Positions 58,478 to 64,000 of a stretch of 64,000 nt of DNA are shown one piece after another. Source of the stretch: G051903925 sp051903925 (GTDB taxonomy: Bacteria > Pseudomonadota > Alphaproteobacteria > Zavarziniales > Zavarziniaceae); contig NZ_CP173678.1 in the NCBI RefSeq assembly GCF_051903925.1, forward strand, positions 682,001-746,000, read 5' to 3'. Under the pieces are notes generated by a model that saw only the letters and a program-made list of their open reading frames with translations, had not been told where the DNA came from and made no database searches. The stretch's first letter is position 1; the number at the start of each line of letters is the position of its first letter. The position numbers and the translations under genes are program-made.

Positions 58478-59560
58478 TCAGCGCCCCGGCAGGGGGCCGT
58501 AGAGCAGTTCGGTATCGCCGCCGGCGGCGGGAGCGCTGAAGCGGTCCAGTGCCGAGCGCCATTGGCTGAGCCGCGGTTCCGGGAAGCGGCGGGCAAAGGG
58601 CACCAGCCAGGCCATCTGGCTGGCGCTCCCCTGCCGCCGCAGGTCCTGGCCAAAGCCGGTCAGGGCCTGGAACGGGGCGGGGTCGTGGAGCCCGTCCAGG
58701 GTGCGCCGCTCCAGCCGCAGCAGGGCATTGCCGTTCTCGGCATAGAGGTCGAGGCCGTTGGCCGCCGCCGTCTCGGCCATGTAGACCAGGGGCGCCAGGG
58801 CGAAGAGGTGATAGCCCAGCGCCCGCTGCCGGCGATGCAGCTCAAGCGGCAGCGTGCCGTCCGCCGTCACCTGCCGGATGCCGACGCGATAGCTTTCGAC
58901 CGCCCAGTCGAACAGGGGCCGGTCGTCCAGCGCGACCGCCGCCGCCATGACGGCCCAGCCGGCCCAGTAGCGATGGTTGTTGTTGTGGCTGGCCCGGTCC
59001 GGATCGGCATCCACCGTCGCGACGATGTTCTCCGCCAGGACCCGGAACCAGGCCAGGATGGCGTTGCGGTCGGCGTCCGTGATCGCCGGATCATCCCTGA
59101 CCTGCAGCCAGGCCATGGCAAAGGTCGGCAGGTTCCAGGCACGCACCGCGGCGTTGGCGTCGGGCGGCTGTGTCAGCGCCTGGGCGCGCGCCCAGTCGGC
59201 CAGCCAGGTGACGGCACAGGCGGCGACCGGCGGCGCGGGAGGCTGCGACCGGACATAGGCATTGGCCATCTTGGTGAGGCCGTTGGCGAAGTCGCGGATC
59301 GGCTTGTCGGCCGCGCGGTTGGCCGCCTCCTGGTCCCTGTCGATCTCGGTGCTGTCGGTGTTGGGCTTGTACTTGCTGCGCATCACCAGGTCGCGCACCG
59401 GCTCCGGCGGCGACCGGCAGGCAAAGCTGTCGCGGGCCGGCTCCCCCGCCCGCGAGCGCGCCGCGGCCACGTCGAAGGGCGGCTGCAGGGCCGCCGCCCA
59501 GGACGACCCCACAGGCACCAGCAGGACCAGCAGGGCAAGGATCGGGGCGCGCATCGTCAT
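58478..59560 (-). CDS. Alginate-lyase-like protein (polysaccharide lyase family 5)
   Basis: A 360-residue exported protein with a signal peptide ending near residue 22 (PVGSSWAAAL). The PL5/AlgL marks are SKYKPNTDSTEIDRD near 60 and the catalytic region ASHNNNHRYWAGWAVMAAA near 190 (N-N-H-x-Y-W). AlgL cleaves mannuronan in the periplasm and is normally part of an alginate export complex, where it clears stray polymer. Here the next gene upstream encodes a TPR-barrel protein, so a role in export of an alginate-like polymer is likely. Start at 59560 (MTMRAP); MRAP at 59554 is an alternative. Confidence 0.85.
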   Translation of the reverse strand: MTMRAPILALLVLLVPVGSSWAAALQPPFDVAAARSRAGEPARDSFACRSPPEPVRDLVMRSKYKPNTDSTEIDRDQEAANRAADKPIRDFANGLTKMANAYVRSQPPAPPVAACAVTWLADWARAQALTQPPDANAAVRAWNLPTFAMAWLQVRDDPAITDADRNAILAWFRVLAENIVATVDADPDRASHNNNHRYWAGWAVMAAAVALDDRPLFDWAVESYRVGIRQVTADGTLPLELHRRQRALGYHLFALAPLVYMAETAAANGLDLYAENGNALLRLERRTLDGLHDPAPFQALTGFGQDLRRQGSASQMAWLVPFARRFPEPRLSQWRSALDRFSAPAAGGDTELLYGPLPGR

Positions 59561-59622
59561 CAGCCTGCTCCTACGCAACTGCCGCGGCCGCCGGTCGGCG
59601 GGCCGGGCCAAGCCTGCACCCG

Positions 59623-62442
59623 TCAGAAGGCGCGGGTGATCGTCAGCAGGAACCGCTCATAATTGCGGTCCAGCCGGTCCAGGTTGGAATCCCGGTCATA
59701 GGCGCGGAACGACGCCTCGACGATCCACTGCCGGTCGTCGAACGTGCGGCCCAGGGTCAGGTCCAGGGTGCTGATCCGGTCATGGCGCGCCACGCCGCGA
59801 TCCTCTGGCCGCGATGTCGCCGCGGCGTAGTCCGTCTCGCCATAGCCCAGGCCCACCTCGCCATAGAAGCCGGTGAGGTTGCCGATCGCGAAGTCGTGGC
59901 GCCACGCGATGGAGCCGGCAAAGCCCAGGCTGTCCTCGGGCCGCGCGTTGAAGTTCTCGTTGCGGACGATGCCCGCCAGCGCGATCCGGTCGACCGGCGT
60001 CAGGTCGATGTTCGCCAGCAGGCGGCCATCGTTGACGATGCCGTCGCGGTCGGAATTGCCGTCGTCGTGGCTGGCCAGAGCATAGCGGGCACCGGCCTGC
60101 AGCCAGGGGGTGAAGCGGTACAGCGCCTGGGTGTTGAGGCTGACCACCGCGCGGCTGAAGTCATAGCCGCGCAGGCGCAGCGTGTAGCCGATCTGGGCAT
60201 CCAGGTTCCAGCGGCCGTCCAGGGCATAGCTGGGTCCGGTCGAGAGTGCGACCTGCGTCCCGTCCAGTTCGCTGAGGTCGGGGAACAGCGTCTGGTCGAC
60301 ACGGCCCTGGGTGCTGAGGTAGTTGCCGTCGCCGTCCAGGACGTGGCGATGCTCCAGGGCGGCGCCAAGGCGGAACTCGGGACTGGCCCGGCCGGTGCGG
60401 GCGAAGCCGGTCAGGTCGTCCTCGTCCTCCAGGATGGTGATCGCGCTGACCACGTCGCTGGTATGGCCCACGCCCAGGGTGACGCGGCCGCGCAGGGGCT
60501 GGGGGTCCAGGCGCTCAGCCACACGGGCGCGATAGTCGGCCAGGCGCTCCGCCTGCTCGGCTCCGGCCGGCCCGGCCTCGATCGCGGCCAGCTGCGGCTC
60601 GACGGCGGAGGGCCGATCCTGGCGCAGCGACAGGTTGGCCAGGCCGAACTGCGCCCGCGCCGCAAGGCCCGGGTCCTGCGCCGCGTCAGCCCGGGCGGCC
60701 AGGTCACGCAGCACCTGCTCCGCCTCGGCGAAGCGCAGCGCCCGGCCCAGCTTGTCGGCATAGGCCAGCGTCACGGGCACGTTGGTCGGATCCTGGGCCA
60801 GGATCGCCTCGGCCTGCGCGATCCCCTCGCCGATCGGCAGGGCCGCGATGGCGTCGGCCTGCGCAATCTGGGCCAGGCGCACCTCCCGCTCCGCAATGCG
60901 CTGCTCCAGGGCATCGGCCCGCGCCGCGCTGCCAGGCGCGGCATCCAGCGCGCGCGCCGCGGCGACGCGCTGGCGGGACAGGGCGATGTCGTCGCGGCGC
61001 AGCGCCAGCGACGCCAGCGCCAGCTGGACCCGGCTGGCCACCGGGGCTTCGAACAGGTCCGGCGCGGCCTGAAGCAGCTGCTCCGCCTCCGCCGTGCGGC
61101 CCAGCAGGTCGATGAAGCCGGCCAGCTTCACGCGCAAATCCAGGTTTCCCGGATCCGCCGCAAGGCTCGCCTGCCCCGTCGCGACCGCCGCTTCGCCTGG
61201 CACCTCGCCCAGGGCGGCCACGGCCTGGCGGCGCGTGAAGTCCAGTTCGTCGGCGGCAATCCTCCCGTTCGCCTGCCTCACCCGGTCCATGCGCTCTGGC
61301 GCGATCCGACCGGCCAGGGCGGCGAGGCGCAGGCGCGCCGCGTCGAACTGGCCGCGTGCCGACAGGGAGGCGATCTGCGCGAACTCGATCCGCTCCAGCG
61401 CGCCCGGGTCGTTGCGCGCCAGGGTCCGACCCTGGTCATAGAGCGTATCCGCCTCCTGCACCCGCCCGGCACGGACCAGCAAGCCGGCCAGCCGCAGGCG
61501 CAGGGACAGGTTGCCGGGATCCGCGGCCAGCGCCTGGTCCCCGCGGGCCAGGGCCTCCGCCGTCGGCTCGGCGCCCAGGCCCTCGGCCACCGCATCGCGC
61601 CGAACGGCCAGTTCCTGATCCGCGATACGCTCCTCAAGCCGCGCCGCGACGCGCCCGACCTCCGCATCGCTCCGCGCGGCGCGCACCTCGGCGATCAGGG
61701 CACGGGCGCGCGCGCGATCCTGGTCCAGGACGGCAAGGTCGGCCAGGACGAAGCGCGCCCGTGCCCCCGCCACCGTGCCGGCGGGGGATGCGGCCGCGAC
61801 CCGCTGGGCCAGGCGCCGCGCGCCGTCCAGGTCACCCGCCCGTCGCAGATAGCGGGCATATTCCGCCTGCAGGTCGAGGTCGCCCGGGTTGGCCGCCGCG
61901 GCGGCAGCGGCGCGGCGTTGGGCCGCCGGGCTGACGTCGTCGCCGAACGTGGCCAGCAGTTGGCGCCGGGCCTCGCGCGCCTGGCGCTCGGCCGCACGCT
62001 GGCCGCTGCTGGCCATGCGCTGGCGCAAGGCGGCAACGCGGGCCTGGACGCGGGGTGTGGGTTGCGTCCGCGCCACATAGTCCAGCAGGGCCGCGACCTC
62101 GCCCATGCGGTCCAGGCGGATCAGCGTGTCGGCCAGGCCAAGGCGCGCCATGTTGGCCAGGCGCAGGTCCTGCGCACCGGGTCCGGCCAGGATCGCGCGG
62201 AAACCCTGCTCGGCCTCCTGCAGCCGGCCGGCGCGCATCGCGGCACTGGCCTGGTCCAGGCTGGCATCCGCCGGTTCGTCCGGGCCGGGCGCCAGGATCG
62301 CCTGCGCCAGCAGGACGCGGGGCGGGCCGGACGGGGAGCTGGCCAGGGCCGTCCCGGTCCAGCCCAAGGCCAGCGCCAGGACGACGGCGCTGGCCCCATC
62401 CCACAGGCGCCGGCGGTTCACAGAATTGTTGCCTGAAGCCAA
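59623..62442 (-). CDS. TPR plus beta-barrel outer-membrane protein (BcsC/PelB/AlgK-AlgE-like)
   Basis: A 939-residue exported protein from TTG 62442, which has GGGGGA six bases before; no good ATG lies close, and the longer frame to 62667 would start inside the upstream region. A signal peptide or anchor follows (VVLALALGWTGTALASS). Residues 80-640 are a long series of TPR-like repeats with Ala/Leu/Arg periodicity (for example AAMRAGRLQEAEQGFRAIL, and the YARYLRRAGDLDGARRLAQR unit). Residues about 645-939 are a barrel domain rich in aromatic strands and ending ...LTITRAF, with Phe at the C-terminus as outer-membrane proteins require. This combination exports exopolysaccharides (BcsC, PelB, AlgK+AlgE), though a Slam-type protein is an alternative. 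Confidence 0.8.
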   Translation of the reverse strand: MASGNNSVNRRRLWDGASAVVLALALGWTGTALASSPSGPPRVLLAQAILAPGPDEPADASLDQASAAMRAGRLQEAEQGFRAILAGPGAQDLRLANMARLGLADTLIRLDRMGEVAALLDYVARTQPTPRVQARVAALRQRMASSGQRAAERQAREARRQLLATFGDDVSPAAQRRAAAAAAANPGDLDLQAEYARYLRRAGDLDGARRLAQRVAAASPAGTVAGARARFVLADLAVLDQDRARARALIAEVRAARSDAEVGRVAARLEERIADQELAVRRDAVAEGLGAEPTAEALARGDQALAADPGNLSLRLRLAGLLVRAGRVQEADTLYDQGRTLARNDPGALERIEFAQIASLSARGQFDAARLRLAALAGRIAPERMDRVRQANGRIAADELDFTRRQAVAALGEVPGEAAVATGQASLAADPGNLDLRVKLAGFIDLLGRTAEAEQLLQAAPDLFEAPVASRVQLALASLALRRDDIALSRQRVAAARALDAAPGSAARADALEQRIAEREVRLAQIAQADAIAALPIGEGIAQAEAILAQDPTNVPVTLAYADKLGRALRFAEAEQVLRDLAARADAAQDPGLAARAQFGLANLSLRQDRPSAVEPQLAAIEAGPAGAEQAERLADYRARVAERLDPQPLRGRVTLGVGHTSDVVSAITILEDEDDLTGFARTGRASPEFRLGAALEHRHVLDGDGNYLSTQGRVDQTLFPDLSELDGTQVALSTGPSYALDGRWNLDAQIGYTLRLRGYDFSRAVVSLNTQALYRFTPWLQAGARYALASHDDGNSDRDGIVNDGRLLANIDLTPVDRIALAGIVRNENFNARPEDSLGFAGSIAWRHDFAIGNLTGFYGEVGLGYGETDYAAATSRPEDRGVARHDRISTLDLTLGRTFDDRQWIVEASFRAYDRDSNLDRLDRNYERFLLTITRAF

Positions 62443-62577
62443 GTCCGTTCCCCCGGATCGTCGATGCCCAACGCCCACGCGCCTTGTCCGTCCGTTCAAT
62501 GCCGCAGAGCAGCATTCCTGTTCTGCGATTTTCTCGTGATATGCGACATGCACCGCATACGTCGGCGGCGGCTTCGC

Positions 62578-62607
62578 TTGACCCCTGTCGATCGCCACCC
62601 CTAGCAT
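62578..62607 (+). promoter_or_regulatory. Candidate promoter for the right-edge membrane protein gene
   Basis: TTGACC (62578-62583), an 18-base spacer and TAGCAT (62602-62607) give a good sigma-70 type promoter reading rightward, 74 bases before ATG 62682. The whole gap (62443-62681) is divergent and should also hold the leftward promoter of the TPR-barrel gene. Confidence 0.55.
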
Positions 62608-62681
62608 GTTGCGGTGCACCCTTGGGCTTCTGTCAAGGTCGACCGGGTGCCCATGTCCTGCTTGCAAGGAGAGCGTCCGGG

Positions 62682-64000
62682 ATGGCGAGGCTTCGAAACC
62701 TGGATAGCCCGATTACCGGTGCGCGGGATCTGGTGGGTCGCTTTGGTCATGTGGCTGTCCTGGCGCTGCTGGTCAGTGCAGCGGTGCTGGCCCTCAACTA
62801 CGGCACCAATCTGGCGCTGTTCGCGGTCGACCGCGCGCCGATCCGCGAGCACCTGCGCGACGCCTTCGCCAGCGGTGACCTGGCACTCAACGAGGTGCGG
62901 CGCGGCGATTCGGTCATGGGCTCGCACCAGACGAACGACTGCCTGATCTATGACATGGCGGCGCGGGTGCCGGACGACCCCATTCTGTTCGCCTTCACCG
63001 GACAGCGCACGGGCGAGGTCGGGCGGCGGGGCCTGGGCAATTGCGAGATGCTGCGCGACTGGGTCACGCAGGACCCGATGCTGCAGTTCACCGAGAACAA
63101 CTACCTGCGCTATGTCCACGGCTACCGTGCCGTGGCGATCGGGCTGCTCTCGCTGCTGCCGGTGGCGGAGGCGCGCGCGGTGCTGAAGGCCGTCAGCCAT
63201 GGCGGCTTCGTCCTGGTCGTCGCGATCTGCGCCATGCTGCTGCTGCGTCGAGCCGGACCGCTGCCGGCCGTCGCCCGGCCGCAGGTGGCCTATGCCCTGC
63301 TGGCCATGGCCTTCCTGGGATTCTTCGGCCTCAGCTATTTCGGGCAGTCGGCGTCGCACGCGCCGTCGATCCTGGTGCTGGCCCTGCTGCTGCTGTGGTG
63401 GTGCTGGGCCGACCGCGCAGCGCTCCCCTTGCGCCGCAGCCGCATGATCCTGGCCGCCAGCGTGTTCGGCGCCGCCACCACGGTGTTCGAGTTCCTGTGC
63501 GGCTACCTGCCGGTGGGCGCGTCGCTGCTGCTGGCGCTGATCGCCATCGCCCGCGCGCGGCCGGACGTGGAGGCGGAGGCTGCACCCCGGACCAGCGCCT
63601 ATGGCGACGCGGTCCTGGTGCTTGGCGCCTATCTGGGGACCGTGGTGTCGACCTTCGCCGTCCATCAGGTGGCCACCGCCGTCGCCCTGGCCGACAAGCA
63701 TGATGTCATCGGCAACTTCTTTCACGCCCTGGCCGCCCGCATGAGCACGTCGCGCGGCAGCGCCGGCGTCGCCACCGGCGACACCACCACGCTGACACTG
63801 GGCGACGTGGCCGACAACCTGCTGCAGAACGCCGTCCATATCGGCCTGCCCGACGCGGTGACCGCGGCGGGCGTGTTGCTGGCGCTGTTCGGCTGGTTGC
63901 TGCTGGGCCTGTTCATCTGCCTGGGGCTTGCCCGCACGGCCGCCGAGCGTGAAAGCGCGGTGCTGACATTCCTGGTGCCGATGCCGGTCCTGGCCTGGTA
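62682..64000 (+). CDS. Polytopic membrane protein, cut by the window end
   Basis: An open frame of 439 codons runs off the window with no stop. ATG 62682 has AAGGAGA 9 bases upstream. The protein starts MARLRNLDSPITGARDLVGR and then has about eight hydrophobic segments: near residues 22-42 (LALLVSAAVLALNYG), 152-162, 175-190, 203-222, 227-242, 256-275, 278-290, 305-325 and 395-425. The first large loop, about residues 50-145, contains a Cys pair (NDCLIYD and NCEMLRD), suggesting a periplasmic domain. I do not recognise the family. It is divergent from the TPR-barrel gene and could be an assembly or transport part of the same polysaccharide locus. It does not overlap other real genes. Confidence 0.75.
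   Translation, partial: MARLRNLDSPITGARDLVGRFGHVAVLALLVSAAVLALNYGTNLALFAVDRAPIREHLRDAFASGDLALNEVRRGDSVMGSHQTNDCLIYDMAARVPDDPILFAFTGQRTGEVGRRGLGNCEMLRDWVTQDPMLQFTENNYLRYVHGYRAVAIGLLSLLPVAEARAVLKAVSHGGFVLVVAICAMLLLRRAGPLPAVARPQVAYALLAMAFLGFFGLSYFGQSASHAPSILVLALLLLWWCWADRAALPLRRSRMILAASVFGAATTVFEFLCGYLPVGASLLLALIAIARARPDVEAEAAPRTSAYGDAVLVLGAYLGTVVSTFAVHQVATAVALADKHDVIGNFFHALAARMSTSRGSAGVATGDTTTLTLGDVADNLLQNAVHIGLPDAVTAAGVLLALFGWLLLGLFICLGLARTAAERESAVLTFLVPMPVLAW

Noticed and set aside
59782..62436. Rightward open frame of 884 codons opposite the TPR-barrel gene
   Set aside because: Antisense of repetitive Ala/Leu codons. It lacks motifs, and the leftward frame shows a signal peptide, TPR units and a Phe-ended barrel.
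62601..63839. Leftward open frame opposite the right-edge membrane protein
   Set aside because: Product is rich in His, Gln and Arg, as expected from antisense of membrane codons. The rightward frame has hydrophobic segments and a good ribosome site.
1..64000. Transposase, integrase or phage genes
   Set aside because: No DDE, tyrosine recombinase or phage structural motif was seen in any plausible frame. The low-GC patch at 54100-54600 has no mobile gene beside it.

Overview
The window is a compact, high-GC chromosomal segment with tightly packed genes and many ATGA, GTGA and TGATG overlaps. It comes from an alphaproteobacterium, most likely of the Rhodospirillales type. Supporting markers are flaF and flbT, a pmbA-cysQ pair, the order secB - Tim44-like - mltA - (lutABC) - smr, a his cluster with a DUF2628 gene inside it, a BA14K-type protein, twin-arginine PhoX, and a family of palindromic repeats built on the ends CATCCTTCGAG and CTCAGGATG (or CATGC variants). 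I saw no rRNA, tRNA, CRISPR array, transposase or phage gene. Layout: 1-1178 holds the end of a catalase-like peroxidase with a cytochrome b561 partner; 1189-3117 is an orphan sensor kinase. 3250-10972 is one long leftward catabolic operon. It encodes a cysteine hydrolase, a Rieske oxygenase, a metallo-beta-lactamase-fold hydrolase, a PotDBCA-type ABC importer and a polysaccharide-deacetylase-fold amidohydrolase. A divergent TetR regulator (11152) lies across a short region with a good promoter overlapped by a palindrome. This looks like an uptake and degradation system for a small nitrogen-containing compound, and I do not recognise it as a described pathway. 11812-19000 is accessory metabolism: SDR, FemAB-like acyltransferase, secreted GH16 glycosidase, SCP2-like protein, alpha/beta hydrolase, EthD-like protein and an Old Yellow Enzyme. 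19238-23318 is the histidine operon hisB-DUF2628-hisH-GNAT-hisA-hisF-hisE, with almost every junction overlapping. 23460-29511 covers secB, a Tim44-like protein, mltA, lutABC (L-lactate oxidation) and an Smr protein. 29518-33174 is a leftward triad of a ThDP enzyme, an esterase and a family III CoA-transferase. 33276-37085 holds a hypothetical gene, a CysQ/SuhB-like phosphatase, pmbA, flaF and flbT. 37319-41297 has a MoxR/CoxE-type AAA+/VWA pair and a TPR protein with a glycosyltransferase-like tail. 41340-49651 is mixed metabolism and stress: tyrosine phosphatase, YbaN, VOC, a CAP-domain protein behind sodC, GST, DCC protein, SDR-DUF4166 fusion, beta-lactamase-fold hydrolase and AhpD-like protein. 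49826-54556 is envelope: BA14K-like, PhoX with a clear Pho box, an OmpA-type barrel, and a low-GC DUF1311-like gene. 54638-58455 is translation: DTW protein, infC (probable ATC start), thrS and RidA. 58478-64000 opens a probable exopolysaccharide locus. It has a PL5 alginate-lyase-like protein, a 939-residue TPR plus beta-barrel outer-membrane protein, and a divergent polytopic membrane protein cut by the window end. Several starts are non-standard: ATC for infC, CTG for the CAP protein and TTG for the TPR-barrel protein. All function calls come from reading the sequence; no database search was possible.
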